This document shows, piece by piece, positions 38,145 to 48,360 of a stretch of DNA of 64,000 nt (positions are counted from its first letter, which is position 1; each line of letters starts with the position of its first letter). The notes beneath the pieces are model-generated. The model searched no databases and was not told the DNA's origin. It saw only the letters and a program-made list of their open reading frames with translations. The DNA comes from Streptomyces sp. NBRC 110035. GTDB taxonomy: Bacteria > Actinomycetota > Actinomycetes > Streptomycetales > Streptomycetaceae. Where the stretch lies: assembly GCF_000829695.1 (NCBI RefSeq), contig NZ_BBNN01000037.1, positions 1 through 64,000 on the forward strand, in the 5' to 3' direction. The position numbers were made by a program, and so were the translations under genes.

Positions 38145-39644
38145 CTACGCCACGAAGGTGCGCGGCGCCTCCACCCCCGACGTCCCGCCGTTCTCGACCA
38201 TCCGTGCCGCCGCGGCCAGCCGCAGCGCCGCTTCCTCGGCCACCGCGCCGCCCACGGTGAACGGCAGCCGCACATACCCCTCGAACGCACCGTCGACCCC
38301 GAAGCGGGGTCCCGAGGGCGCTCGTACACCGACCCGCTCCCCCGCCTCGGCGATCCGCGACCCCGAGAGCCCTCCGGTGCGTACCCACAGGGTGAGCCCG
38401 CCGCGCGGGACCTCGAACTGCCAGTCGGGCAGTTCCCGGCGCACCGCGCCGACCAGCGCGTCCCGGTTCTCCCGGGCCTGTGCGCGCCGGATCTCCACGG
38501 CCCGCTCCCAGCCGTCCGTGCCGAACAGCCAGTTCACCGCCAGTTGCTCCAGGACGGGCGTGCCCAGATCGGCGTAGGCGCGCGCGGCGACGAGGCTGCG
38601 GATCACGTCGGGGGCCGCGCGCACCCAGCCGATGCGCAGGCCGGCCCAGAAGGCCTTGCTCGCCGAGCCGACCGTGATCACCGTGGACCCGGCCGGGTCG
38701 AAGGCGCACACGGGGCGCGGCATCTCCACGTCCGGGTCGAGCCAGAGCTCGCTCATCGTCTCGTCGGCGACCAGCACCGTCCCCGCCGACCGCGCCGCGT
38801 CCACGAGCCGGCGGCGCTGGTCCTCGTCGGCGAGCGCGCCGGTCGGGTTGTGGAAGTCGGCGACGACGTACGCGATGCGCGGTGCCGCCTCCCGCAGCAC
38901 CCGGCGCCAGTGGTCCACGTCCCAGCCGGCCAGCCCTTCCGCCATGGCCACGGGGACCAGCCGGGCCCCGGCCTCGCGCATCAGCTGGAGGATGTTGGCG
39001 TAGGACGGCGATTCGACGGCGATGCGCTCGCCGCGGCCGCCGAAGAGGTGACAGATGGCGTCGATGGCGCCCATCGCCCCGGTCGTCACCATGATCTGCT
39101 CGGGCATGGTCGGGATGCCCCGTGCGGTGTACCGGTCGGCGATCGTCGCGCGCAGCGCGGGCAGTCCGGCCGGGTAGTCGCCGTGGGTGTGCGCGTAGGG
39201 CGGCAGTTCCTCCAGAGCGCCCTGCACGGCGCGGGTGAGCCAGGGCTCGGGCGCGGGCAGCGCGGCGCAGCCGAGGTCGATCATCGAGCCGAGCGTCTCG
39301 GGGGGCAGCGGTTCCAGTCCTCGCGCGGGGACCGGGTTTCCGGCCGGGACGGCGGTCCAGCTGCCGGCACCGCGCCGTGACTCCAGGAAGCCCTCGCCGC
39401 GCAGCGCCTCGTAGGCGGCGGCGACGGTGGTGCGGCTGACGGACAGGGACAGGGCGAGTTCCCGCTCGGCGGGCAGCCGGGCGGCCACGGGGACGCGTCC
39501 TTCGAGCACCAGGAGCCGGATGCCGTCGGCGAGGGCCCGGTAGGCGGGTGGGCGGCGGGTCCCGGGGCCGGCGGGGCGGTCCTGCTGGGAGTTGAGCAGC
39601 CGGGCGAGCTGCGCCGCCCCCACCGCCGAGGTCCACTGCGCCAT
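38145..39644 (-). CDS. MocR-type regulator (GntR HTH fused to aminotransferase)
   Basis: 499-aa fusion: an N-terminal GntR winged helix (LPAERELALSLSVSRTTVAAAYEAL) and a C-terminal fold-type I aminotransferase domain (about 130-499). The PLP lysine motif SASKAFWAGLRIGW and YVVADFHNPTGALADE are both present. MocR proteins use PLP or an amino acid as effector; target genes often lie divergently, here the YczE-like membrane gene. ATG 39644 gives a normal N-terminus; the frame upstream is Arg/Pro-rich noise. Confidence 0.92.
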   Translation of the reverse strand: MAQWTSAVGAAQLARLLNSQQDRPAGPGTRRPPAYRALADGIRLLVLEGRVPVAARLPAERELALSLSVSRTTVAAAYEALRGEGFLESRRGAGSWTAVPAGNPVPARGLEPLPPETLGSMIDLGCAALPAPEPWLTRAVQGALEELPPYAHTHGDYPAGLPALRATIADRYTARGIPTMPEQIMVTTGAMGAIDAICHLFGGRGERIAVESPSYANILQLMREAGARLVPVAMAEGLAGWDVDHWRRVLREAAPRIAYVVADFHNPTGALADEDQRRRLVDAARSAGTVLVADETMSELWLDPDVEMPRPVCAFDPAGSTVITVGSASKAFWAGLRIGWVRAAPDVIRSLVAARAYADLGTPVLEQLAVNWLFGTDGWERAVEIRRAQARENRDALVGAVRRELPDWQFEVPRGGLTLWVRTGGLSGSRIAEAGERVGVRAPSGPRFGVDGAFEGYVRLPFTVGGAVAEEAALRLAAAARMVENGGTSGVEAPRTFVA

Positions 39645-39742
39645 CGCGATCAGTCCACCTTCCCTGAATTGGCCATGGATGAGATCTCCATCCACGCCAC
39701 AGGGTGTCATGCGTCGGTCCACTTCCACCACAGGGGGACATC

Positions 39743-40408
39743 TTGTCCAGCCACCCGCCCCGGTACGGGCACCTCGCACGGCGGCTGCTCCAGCTCTACG
39801 CCGGCCTGGCGCTGTACGGTGCGAGCTCGGCACTGCTGGTCAGGTCCGGGCTCGGTCTGGAGCCGTGGAACGTGCTGCACCAGGGTCTGTCCGAGCGCAC
39901 GGGCCTGTCGATGGGCGTGGTGCTGACCGTCCTGGGCGCGGCGGTGCTGCTGCTCTGGATCCCGCTGCGCCAGCGCCCGGGGCTGGGAACCGTCTCCAAC
40001 GTCCTGGTGATCGGGGCGGCCATGGACGCGACCCTGACCGTGGTGCCCGAAGCGCACGGCACGGGCCTCCGGGTGGCGATGACGGCGGCCGGCATCGTGC
40101 TGAACGGCGCTGCGACGGGGCTGTACATCGCGGCACGCTTCGGTCCCGGCCCGCGCGACGGGCTGATGACGGGGCTGAACCGGCGCACGGGGGTGTCGAT
40201 CCGGCTGGTGCGTACGGTGATCGAGGTCACACTGGTCGTCACGGGCTTCGCCCTCGGCGGCACCGTGGGCGTGGCGACCCTGCTGTACGCGGTGTTGATC
40301 GGCCCGCTCGCCCAGCTGTTCCTACGGGTGTTCGCCGTCCCCCCGGCATCCGGCGGCAGCACGGTCGTTGCCACGGGTCAACCGCGTGGAGCGATACTGC
40401 GTCCGTGA
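39743..40408 (+). CDS. YczE/YitT-like membrane protein
   Basis: 221-aa integral membrane protein with about five to six helices (for example LLQLYAGLALYGASSALLV and GVVLTVLGAAVLLLWIPL). It contains the family motif LGLEPWNVLHQGLSERTG and the internal echo FGPGPRDGLMTGLNRRTG. TTG 39743 has AGGGGGA five bases upstream and is the best start, although ORF callers would start at 39704. It is divergent from the MocR gene, a common pairing in which MocR controls the YczE protein. Its stop overlaps the start of the glycerophosphodiesterase gene. Confidence 0.85.
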   Translation: MSSHPPRYGHLARRLLQLYAGLALYGASSALLVRSGLGLEPWNVLHQGLSERTGLSMGVVLTVLGAAVLLLWIPLRQRPGLGTVSNVLVIGAAMDATLTVVPEAHGTGLRVAMTAAGIVLNGAATGLYIAARFGPGPRDGLMTGLNRRTGVSIRLVRTVIEVTLVVTGFALGGTVGVATLLYAVLIGPLAQLFLRVFAVPPASGGSTVVATGQPRGAILRP

Positions 40409-41172
40409 CTTCGCCGATACGCCACCCGTACCTCGACCATCCCGGCCCGATCGCCTTCGCCCACCGGGGCGGGGCGGCGGACGGTCTGGAGAACACCGCG
40501 CGCCAGTTCCGGTGCGCCGTCGAGGCGGGCTATCGCTACATCGAGACCGATGTCCACGTCACCCGCGACGGCCGGCTCGTCGCGTTCCACGACACGACCC
40601 TGGACCGGGTGACGGACGGAGCCGGCCTGATCGCCGACCTGCCGTGGCGGGACGTGGAGCAGGCGCGGGTGGCGGGCCAGGAGCCGGTGCCCCTGTTCGA
40701 GGAGCTGCTCGGCGACTTCCCCGAGGTGCGGTGGAACGTCGACGTCAAGGCAGAGCCGGCCCTCCTGCCCCTTCTGGATCTGATCGGGCGGACGGACGCC
40801 TGGGACCGGGTCTGCCTGGGCTCGTTCTCGGAGGCACGCCTGGTGCGCGCCCAGCGGCTGGCCGGCCCCCGGCTCGCGACGTCGTACGGCACGCGGGGGG
40901 TGCTGAACCTCCGGCTGCGCTCGTGGGGTGTGCCGGTGGCGGTGCGCCGGTCGGCCGTCGCCGCCCAGGTGCCCCACGCCCGGTCCGGCGTCCCGGTGGT
41001 GGACCGTCGCTTCGTGCGCACCGCCCACGCGCGGGGGCTTCAGGTGCACGTGTGGACGGTCAACGAGCCGGAGCGGATGCACCGGCTCCTGGACCTGGGG
41101 GTGGATGGCATCATGACCGATCACATCGGCACACTGCGCGAGGTCATGGAGGACCGCGGCATCTGGGTCTGA
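40405..41172 (+). CDS. glycerophosphodiester phosphodiesterase
   Basis: 255-aa cytoplasmic-type GDPD that hydrolyses glycerophosphodiesters to glycerol-3-phosphate and an alcohol. The metal and catalytic motifs are FAHRGG, the Glu/Asp pair in YIETDVHVTRDG, the second His in FHDTTLDRVTDG, and DVKAE. No signal peptide. GTG 40405 overlaps the stop of the YczE-like gene by 4 bp (GTGA), so the two are translationally coupled. An alternative longer start would lie inside the upstream gene. Confidence 0.93.
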   Translation: MTSPIRHPYLDHPGPIAFAHRGGAADGLENTARQFRCAVEAGYRYIETDVHVTRDGRLVAFHDTTLDRVTDGAGLIADLPWRDVEQARVAGQEPVPLFEELLGDFPEVRWNVDVKAEPALLPLLDLIGRTDAWDRVCLGSFSEARLVRAQRLAGPRLATSYGTRGVLNLRLRSWGVPVAVRRSAVAAQVPHARSGVPVVDRRFVRTAHARGLQVHVWTVNEPERMHRLLDLGVDGIMTDHIGTLREVMEDRGIWV

Positions 41173-41219
41173 GACCCCGCCCGGCCGCCGAGCGCGTTCA
41201 CGGGGAAGCGAGGGCTCGG

Positions 41220-42569
41220 GTGGGCAACGACACCGTGCGGTCACCGGCGGCGGACGAGGCGGCCGGCCGGCGGTACGAGCAGCGCGGCTGGTACGTCTAC
41301 GACTGGGCGTGTTCCGTGTACTCCACGAGCGTGCTCACCGTGTTCCTCGGCCCCTACCTGACCTCGGTCGCCGAGGCCGCCGCGGACGCGGACGGCTTCG
41401 TGCATCCGTTCGGCGTTCCGGTGCGCGCGGGGTCCTTCTTCGCGTACGCGGTCTCCCTGTCGGTGGTCATGGCGGTGCTCGCGATGCCGCTGGTGGGCGC
41501 CGCCGCGGACCGCACCGGCCGCAAGAAGCCGCTGCTCGCGGCCGCCGCCTACACCGGGGCCGCCGCGACGGCGTGCATGTTCTTCCTCGACGGCGAGCGG
41601 TACCTGCTGGGCGGTGCGCTGCTGATCGTGGCGAACGCGGCGCAGTCCGTGGCGATGATGCTCTACAACTCCTACCTGCCGCAGATCGCGACGCCCCAGG
41701 AGCGGGACGCGGTCTCCTCACGGGGCTGGGCCTTCGGCTACGCGGCGGGCGCCCTGGTGCTCGTCGCCAACCTGGTCCTCTACACCGCCCATGACGGTTT
41801 CGGGCTTTCCGAGGGCATGGCGGTCCGTGTCTGCCTGGCGTCGGCGGGCCTGTGGTGGGGCGCCTTCACCCTGGTGCCGCTGCGGCGGCTGCGCGACCGC
41901 CGCGCTCCCGCACGGGAGGCGGGCGCCCCGACCGGTTTCCGGCAGCTCGCGGCGACCCTCCGCGACATGCGCCGCCACCCTCTGACGCTCGCCTTCCTCC
42001 TGGCGTACCTGGTCTACAACGACGGCATCCAGACGGTGATCTCGCAGGCCTCGGTCTACGGCTCGAAGGAGCTGGGGCTCGGGCAGTCCACCCTCATCGT
42101 GGCCGTGCTGCTGGTCCAGGTACTGGCGGTGGTGGGCGCGCTGGCGCTGGGCCGGCTGGCCCGGGTCCACGGGGCGAAGCGCACGATCCTCGGCTCGCTG
42201 GCCGCCTGGACGGTGACGCTGGCCGCCGGCTATTTCCTGCCCGCCGGGGAGCCGGTGTGGTTCTTCGTCCTGGCCGCGGGGATCGGCCTGGTTCTCGGCG
42301 GCAGCCAGGCGCTGTCCCGGTCGCTGTTCTCGCACCTCGTACCTCCCGGCAAGGAGGCCGAGTACTTCTCGGCGTACGAGCTGAGCGACCGCGGGACGAG
42401 CTGGCTCGGGCCGCTGCTGTTCGGGCTGACCTACCAGCTGACGGGCAGCTACCGGGACGCGATCCTCTCGCTGGTGGCCTTCTTCGTCCTCGGTTTCGCG
42501 CTGCTCGCGCGGGTGCCGGTGCGCCGGGCGATCGCCCACGCGGGGAATCCCGTTCCGGAGAGGATTTAG
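41220..42569 (+). CDS. MFS transporter (UMF1/Atg22-like)
   Basis: 449-aa membrane carrier with about twelve hydrophobic helices. The loop between helices 2 and 3 has VGAAADRTGRKKPLL, the MFS motif A; the start YVYDWACSVYSTSVLTVFL is typical of the UMF1 family (vacuole effluxer Atg22-like in bacteria). Substrate unknown. GTG 41220 lies five bases after GAGGG. It follows the phosphodiesterase by 47 nt and may belong to the same transcript. After it comes the rbpA promoter region. Confidence 0.88.
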   Translation: MGNDTVRSPAADEAAGRRYEQRGWYVYDWACSVYSTSVLTVFLGPYLTSVAEAAADADGFVHPFGVPVRAGSFFAYAVSLSVVMAVLAMPLVGAAADRTGRKKPLLAAAAYTGAAATACMFFLDGERYLLGGALLIVANAAQSVAMMLYNSYLPQIATPQERDAVSSRGWAFGYAAGALVLVANLVLYTAHDGFGLSEGMAVRVCLASAGLWWGAFTLVPLRRLRDRRAPAREAGAPTGFRQLAATLRDMRRHPLTLAFLLAYLVYNDGIQTVISQASVYGSKELGLGQSTLIVAVLLVQVLAVVGALALGRLARVHGAKRTILGSLAAWTVTLAAGYFLPAGEPVWFFVLAAGIGLVLGGSQALSRSLFSHLVPPGKEAEYFSAYELSDRGTSWLGPLLFGLTYQLTGSYRDAILSLVAFFVLGFALLARVPVRRAIAHAGNPVPERI

Positions 42570-42747
42570 CACTCGGCGCGAAAGGGCTGTAGTGTACGCG
42601 TTTGGCCTGCCAGGTGTACCGTTACTGCGCGTCAAAGATGCCGAAACGCTGTGTCATGTCTTTCATCAGATGTGACAAACCGGGCGCCGGTGGGTACTGC
42701 ACTGGTTGACAAGGCTGCGGCTACAACGGCGACACATGGCCCGGAAC

Positions 42748-42774
42748 GGGAATCTTTACCGCCGACCGGACGTT
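42748..42774 (+). promoter_or_regulatory. SigR-type promoter of rbpA
   Basis: GGGAAT (42748-42753) and GTT (42772-42774) are separated by 18 nt, matching the disulfide-stress sigma factor SigR consensus GGAAT-N18-19-GTT. rbpA is a known SigR target in S. coelicolor. The start would lie near 42781, about 55 nt before the rbpA ATG. Confidence 0.75.
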
Positions 42775-42835
42775 GACCGGATGACGACGACAGCGACACC
42801 TGTCCTGTGGGCGACAAGCCCGGGAGGCACGATTC

Positions 42836-43210
42836 ATGAGTGAGCGAGCTCTTCGCGGCACGCGCCTCGTGGTGACCAGCTACGAGACGGACCGCGGCAT
42901 CGACCTGGCCCCGCGCCAGGCCGTGGAGTACGCATGCGAGAAGGGGCACCGCTTTGAGATGCCCTTCTCGGTCGAGGCGGAGATCCCGCCGGAGTGGGAG
43001 TGCAAGGTCTGCGGTGCCCAGGCACTCCTGGTCGACGGCAACGGCCCTGAGGAGAAGAAGGCCAAGCCCGCGCGTACGCATTGGGACATGCTGATGGAGC
43101 GACGTACCCGAGAGGAACTCGAAGAGGTCCTCGAGGAGCGTCTCGCCGTTCTGCGCTCCGGTGCGATGAACATTGCGGTTCATCCCCGGGACAGCCGAAA
43201 GTCGGCTTGA
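42836..43210 (+). CDS. rbpA: RbpA, RNA polymerase-binding protein
   Basis: 124-aa actinobacterial transcription factor that binds RNA polymerase and the principal sigma factor and stabilises the open complex. The zinc-binding core uses Cys34, His38, Cys56 and Cys59 (CEKGHRF, CKVCG), followed by a basic linker (EEKKAKPARTHWDMLMERR) and the C-terminal sigma-interaction helix (EELEEVLEERLAVLRSG). The start follows GGGAGG. It has its own SigR-type promoter and ends before a strong symmetrical terminator. Confidence 0.97.
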   Translation: MSERALRGTRLVVTSYETDRGIDLAPRQAVEYACEKGHRFEMPFSVEAEIPPEWECKVCGAQALLVDGNGPEEKKAKPARTHWDMLMERRTREELEEVLEERLAVLRSGAMNIAVHPRDSRKSA

Positions 43211-43247
43211 TCCCGGCGAAGGACCGACGGGAGAACTGAGCACAGCG

Positions 43248-43303
43248 GCACACAGGACCGGGGGCGTCGTACCAGTTGGTACGACGCCCCCGGTCCTGTG
43301 TGC
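43248..43303. terminator. bidirectional terminator between rbpA and fxsA-like gene
   Basis: A perfect 26-bp inverted repeat (arms 43248-43273 and 43278-43303) around the 4-base loop AGTT. It lies 37 nt after rbpA and 45 nt before the convergent membrane-protein stop, so it can end both transcripts. No U-run is evident on either side. Confidence 0.85.
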
Positions 43304-43348
43304 GTTCGGCCGCCTGTCGGCGTCGTGGCGCCGCCCCCGTTCTCGGCG

Positions 43349-43930
43349 TCAGCGGGAGAGCGGGGGGCGGGGCTCCTGCGGGAAGTCGCCCGGTGCGGTC
43401 CCGGGCTCGTTCCGGATCACCTCGCCCTGGACGACCTTTCCGTCGGGCCGGTGCACACGCGCGTGCTGGAAGGCGTCCCCCAGCGGGCCCCGGGTGGCCT
43501 CGCGGAGCTTGCGCTCGAGGGTGCGCTCGGCATGGCGGCTCACGGCCTTCTGGACCGGGGGCACCAGCAGGAGCAGACCGACGGCGTCGGAGACCATGCC
43601 GGGAATGATCAGCAGCAGTCCGCCCAGCATCATCAGGCCGTTGCCCTCGCTGTTCGGCCGGGGCTCGGTCGGCATGCCGTTCTGCTGTTGCTGCAGCGTC
43701 TCGGTGAGCTTCTTGAAGGCGCGCCGGCCGGCGCGCTTGATGACCACCGAGCCGAGAAGGAGACCGGCCAGCAGTACCAGGAGCACCACCAGCCCGTTGG
43801 ACGCCCCGGCGACGACCGTGAGCAGCCAGATCTCCAGCACCAGCCACGCGGCGACGCCGAGCGGCAGGAAAGTGCGCAGCCGGGAGCGCCGGGGCCGGGC
43901 GGGGTTCGGGGTCTGAGCACCAGTCGTCAT
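43349..43930 (-). CDS. FxsA-family membrane protein
   Basis: 193-aa FxsA family protein. Two N-terminal helices (LPLGVAAWLVLEIWLLTVVAG and GLVVLLVLLAGLLLGSVVI) are followed by a basic cytoplasmic helix (RAGRRAFKKLTETLQQQQ) and a further pair of hydrophobic segments with MMLGGLLLIIPGMVSDAVGLLLLVPPV. E. coli FxsA suppresses phage F exclusion; the general role is unknown. ATG 43930 is the only reasonable start. It is convergent with rbpA across a long hairpin, and stands 107 nt from ppm1, same strand. Confidence 0.9.
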   Translation of the reverse strand: MTTGAQTPNPARPRRSRLRTFLPLGVAAWLVLEIWLLTVVAGASNGLVVLLVLLAGLLLGSVVIKRAGRRAFKKLTETLQQQQNGMPTEPRPNSEGNGLMMLGGLLLIIPGMVSDAVGLLLLVPPVQKAVSRHAERTLERKLREATRGPLGDAFQHARVHRPDGKVVQGEVIRNEPGTAPGDFPQEPRPPLSR

Positions 43931-44037
43931 GGTCCCAGTGTGCCGAACACCGGCTCAGTTCGGGATAAGCGGTGCCTCCCGCGACAACGGGCCACCGGGA
44001 ACGCGCGGCACCGGGACGATCCGAGCGGCAGGCCGGC

Positions 44038-44937
<900 letters not shown>

Positions 44938-45464
44938 TGCAGCCCCTTCATCTCCTGTGCAGGGTCCCACCATAGTGGCCACGGCCGCCGACGATGCGTA
45001 AAAGGGCGTTCATACGGTGCTGTTGTTGCCGGACGATCGGACAGCGGTGCGCCGTTGTGCGCACATCGGATGGGGGCCCGGCGCCCTTCGGGCCGACCTG
45101 GGACCCGCTGGCTGCGAGTCGACCTGAAGCCGTTGTCTACTGAGCGACCGGGCCCCACCCGGGTCACACCTTCCGGTCGACCCGCCGGAACCTTCCCTCG
45201 GTGCCGCGCCGTCGCTGAGCCTGGCTCCCAGTGGCGATGGGCCGTACGGCACACCGTCCCTGACCCAGCGGCGCTGCCACGAGTGGGCGGAAGTCCCCGG
45301 TCGGGCGTCCGGTGGTGGACCCGGCCGAACCTACCGGCCTCCCGCCGCCTGTCAACATCCGCCCGATCTACGCAATGCGATTTTCATACCTGACCGGCGG
45401 GAGGACGTGCAGGTCGCGCGACGCGGGCGCGCCGCCGGGCGCGCCGCCGGGCGGCCCGCGTAGA
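44938..45464. other. 527-nt gap without a recognised gene
   Basis: Between ppm1 (5' end) and the amidohydrolase stop. It includes short palindromes, such as GGCCCG/CGGGCC around 45075-45095, and a less GC-rich strip at 45360-45395. Short frames on both strands lack phased codon bias. Probably the ppm1 promoter plus downstream untranslated sequence; a small RNA cannot be excluded but I see no clear terminator. Confidence 0.4.
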
Positions 45465-47108
45465 TCACTCGCCCGGCCGTACGAAGACCGTGCGTCCGCC
45501 GACCACCGTGCGCCGGCAGACGGGCAGGTCACCGCCCGGGGTCAGGTCCGGCAGGCCGGGGGTGCCGGAGCGGGGGTCGGTGGACCAGCGCGCCACCCGG
45601 TCGTCGGGCGCCTGCACCACGAGAGCGCCGGTGTGCCAGACCGCGTAGTCGGCGGGCGCGCCCGGCACCAGGACGCCCGCGTCGTCACGTCCGACCGCCC
45701 GCCAGCCGCCGCGCGTGTGGGCGGTGAACGCGGCCCGCACCGAGATGCGGTGCTCCGGCGTGCGGTGGAAGGCGGCGGCGCGGACGGTGCCCCACGGATC
45801 GAGGGGGGTGACCGGGCTGTCGGACCCGAAGGCGAGCGGGACACCGGCACGCAGCAGGGCCGCGAAGGGGTTCAGGGTGCGGGCCCGCGCCGCGCCCAGG
45901 CGCCGGGCGTACATGCCGTCCTCGCCGCCCCACAGGGCGTCGAAGGCGGGCTGGACGGAGGCGGTCAGGCCCAGTTCGGCGAAGGCGGCGGTGGTCCGGG
46001 GGACGAGCATTTCGGCGTGTTCGACACGGTGCCGGGCGGCCCGGACGCGGTCGAGGCCGACCTTCTCCGCGGCGGCGCGCACGCCCTCGGTCACCGCGGC
46101 GACGGCGGCGTCGCCGATGGCGTGGAAGCCCGCCTGAAGACCCGCCTCGGTGCAGTCGACGACATGGGCGGCGATCGCGGCGGCATCCAGCCGGCCGGTG
46201 CCGGTGTGGCCGGCATCGGCGTACGGGGCGTGCAGGCAGGCGGTGTGCGAGCCGAGGGCACCGTCGGCGAACAGGTCGCCCGCGGCACCGGCCGCGCCCA
46301 GTTCGCGCGCCTTGGCGACGTTCCGCTCGGCCCAGTAGCCGACGACGCGCGGGCCGGGACTCTCGGCGGCGAGCCGCAGCAGGCCGGTGAAGTCGTCCTC
46401 GGAGGAGATCTCCGGGCCGCCGCACTCGTGGACGGTGCCGATGCCGAGCGAGGCGGCACGCGCCAGCGCGGCGCGCTGGGCCTCGGTGCGCTGGGCGGGC
46501 GTGACGGCATCCAGGGCGGCGGCGCGTACGGCGTGATGGGCGTCGCCGGTGAGCGGTCCGTCCGGCCCGTCCTCCCCGGCCTGCCCACGATCGACGAGGG
46601 CGAGCAGCGCGGTGCTGACGACCGCGGAGTGGACGTCGATCCGGCTGAGGTAGAGAGGGCGCCCGCCGGTGGCCGCGTCGAGTTCGGCACGGGTCGGTGG
46701 ACGGCCGCCGGACCAGCGGGCGGTGTCCCAGCCGTGCCCGAGCAGGACCCTGTCGGCCGGGCGGGCGGCGGCGAACTCCCGTACCCGGGCCAGCGCGGCC
46801 TCCAGTGAGGGCGCCTCGGACAGGTCGAGACCGGTGAGGGCCAGTCCGGTGGCCGTGGTGTGCACATGAGCGTCGGTGAACGCCGGGGTGACCAGCGCCC
46901 CGTCGAGGTCGATCACCTCGTCCACCCCGTCCGCGAAGGAGTCGGCGGCACCCTCGGAACCGACCCAGGCCACCTGGCCGCCCTCGACGACCATCGCGGT
47001 GGCGAAGGGGTCGGCGGGGCTGTGGACCTCTCCGCGGCGGAGCAGGACGGTGCGCGGCGGGTCCGTGGGCTGCGGGTCCGCGGACGGCGGGACGGTGCGT
47101 TCACTCAT
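45465..47108 (-). CDS. amidohydrolase family 3 protein (YtcJ-like)
   Basis: 547-aa metal-dependent hydrolase of the amidohydrolase superfamily 3. The metal site begins with FTDAHVHTT; more ligands are in HECGG, FHAIGDAAV and HRVEHAEML; the aspartate appears in FGSDSPVTPLDPW. No signal peptide, so it is probably intracellular. The substrate of such enzymes (N-acyl amino acids, formamides or cyclic amides) cannot be told from sequence. ATG 47108 is a natural start. The gene stands by itself between ppm1 and the lrp-like regulator. Confidence 0.88.
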   Translation of the reverse strand: MSERTVPPSADPQPTDPPRTVLLRRGEVHSPADPFATAMVVEGGQVAWVGSEGAADSFADGVDEVIDLDGALVTPAFTDAHVHTTATGLALTGLDLSEAPSLEAALARVREFAAARPADRVLLGHGWDTARWSGGRPPTRAELDAATGGRPLYLSRIDVHSAVVSTALLALVDRGQAGEDGPDGPLTGDAHHAVRAAALDAVTPAQRTEAQRAALARAASLGIGTVHECGGPEISSEDDFTGLLRLAAESPGPRVVGYWAERNVAKARELGAAGAAGDLFADGALGSHTACLHAPYADAGHTGTGRLDAAAIAAHVVDCTEAGLQAGFHAIGDAAVAAVTEGVRAAAEKVGLDRVRAARHRVEHAEMLVPRTTAAFAELGLTASVQPAFDALWGGEDGMYARRLGAARARTLNPFAALLRAGVPLAFGSDSPVTPLDPWGTVRAAAFHRTPEHRISVRAAFTAHTRGGWRAVGRDDAGVLVPGAPADYAVWHTGALVVQAPDDRVARWSTDPRSGTPGLPDLTPGGDLPVCRRTVVGGRTVFVRPGE

Positions 47109-47218
47109 GCCCCACAGTCTCGCCCCTCGGTGGACCCGGCCCGCGCCCAGGGCCGCTGTTCACACCCTGGGCGCGCCGCGTACGCCCGCGCGCGCCGACG
47201 CTCCCGCGCGCGACGGTT

Positions 47219-47659
47219 TCAGACACGCGGCGGACGGGCCTCGTACGGTGTGGACAGGACCACGGTCGTCCGGGTGGAGACGCCCGCGAGCGAGCGCACG
47301 CGCGCCAGCAGTTCCTCCAGTTGGTGCGGGGTGGCCACGCGCACCTTGAGGATGTAGTTCTCGTCGCCCGCGACGCTGTGGCAGGCCTCGATCTCGGGCA
47401 CGCCGGCGAGCCGGTCCGCGATGTCGTCGGGGGCGCTGGGGTCGAACGGTTTGACCGAGATGAAGGCGGTCATGGGCAGGCCGACGGCATCGGGGTCGAC
47501 GACCGCGGCGTAGCCGCGGATGACGCCACGCTGTTCCAGTCTGCGCACCCGCTGGTGCACGGCCGACGTGGACAGGCCCGTGGCCTTGCCCAGGTCTGTG
47601 TAGCTCATCCGCCCGTCCTTGACGAGCAGCTGCACGATCTGTCGGTCCAGCTCCTCCAT
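47219..47659 (-). CDS. Lrp/AsnC-family transcriptional regulator
   Basis: 146-aa feast/famine regulator. The N-terminal HTH (LDRQIVQLLVKDGRMSYTDLGKATGLSTSAVHQRVRRLEQRGVI) is followed by the RAM/AsnC ligand-binding domain (VPEIEACHSVAGDENYILKVRVATPHQLEELLARVR). ATG 47659 gives the typical N-terminus MEELDRQIV; there is no good RBS, and a TAGGTT hexamer eight bases upstream would allow a leaderless message. The frame is open to a GTG at 47785 but that extension is not family-like. The target is unknown; the divergent neighbour is the Cys-rich protein gene. Confidence 0.92.
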   Translation of the reverse strand: MEELDRQIVQLLVKDGRMSYTDLGKATGLSTSAVHQRVRRLEQRGVIRGYAAVVDPDAVGLPMTAFISVKPFDPSAPDDIADRLAGVPEIEACHSVAGDENYILKVRVATPHQLEELLARVRSLAGVSTRTTVVLSTPYEARPPRV

Positions 47660-47925
47660 GGCGCAAGAACCTACAGTGCCGTCGATCTCGTCGGACACCC
47701 GAGCCGTCCAGGTCATGGCCGGTTCGTGACGGGCCGGGTGCCCGTCCCGGGCCGGGCGGGGTGACAAAGCCGTCGCAGGGGACACCTGCGACCGCGTGTG
47801 ACGAACACCACAGCCTTCGAACGGTCTCCGTGATGCCCTCGTGATTACCCCTGACGGGGGACGGGAAGTGCTTGCTGTGGTCGAGGTCGCAGTGCCTTCA
47901 CGACCCAGCCCGAGGGGGAGAACCC

Positions 47926-48360
47926 ATGCAGAGCCTTAAGCGTCCCGGTCGCAGCACGTCCAAGCGGCAGCAGCCGGTCGTCGAACTCGTCCCGGAGTAC
48001 GTCGATCCCGACGCGCTCGACGACGAACTCGACGCGTACGACACCTTCGAGATGTACCGGGTCGTGTGCCCGGACTGCGCTCAGCCCATCGCCCTGCTGG
48101 CGGACGAGGAGGTCCTGCCGGAACACGCGCTGTGCGCCACGCCGTGGAACCCGTTCGGGCTGACGGTCTGCGCCGGCACGGGCCGCAGCGCCGACGACGC
48201 GCGGCCGGCGGGCGAGTCCGCCACGCCCCAGGAGCAGGACACGGCGCTCCTGCTGACGCTCCCTCAGGGGCTCGACTGGCGCACCCAGCCGTTCTCTCAC
48301 GTCGGGGGCCCGGCTTCGCGCCCGATGCGGGTCCCCGTCATACAGCGCCACGCGGCCTGA
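47926..48360 (+). CDS. conserved Cys-containing hypothetical protein
   Basis: 144-aa acidic protein. The N-terminus is basic (MQSLKRPGRSTSKRQQ), followed by an acidic stretch (VPEYVDPDALDDELDAYD) and a small zinc-finger-like module CPDCAQP...CATPW...VCAG at about 48-87. No membrane helix. The ATG has GGGGGAG upstream, a strong start. It is divergent from the lrp-like gene. Streptomyces-typical codon use; function unknown. Confidence 0.75.
   Translation: MQSLKRPGRSTSKRQQPVVELVPEYVDPDALDDELDAYDTFEMYRVVCPDCAQPIALLADEEVLPEHALCATPWNPFGLTVCAGTGRSADDARPAGESATPQEQDTALLLTLPQGLDWRTQPFSHVGGPASRPMRVPVIQRHAA

Noticed and set aside
44983..45460. RNase P or other structural RNA in the ppm1-amidohydrolase gap
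   Set aside because: A GGAAGTCC string caught attention, but the conserved RNase P blocks are absent and no consistent fold was found.
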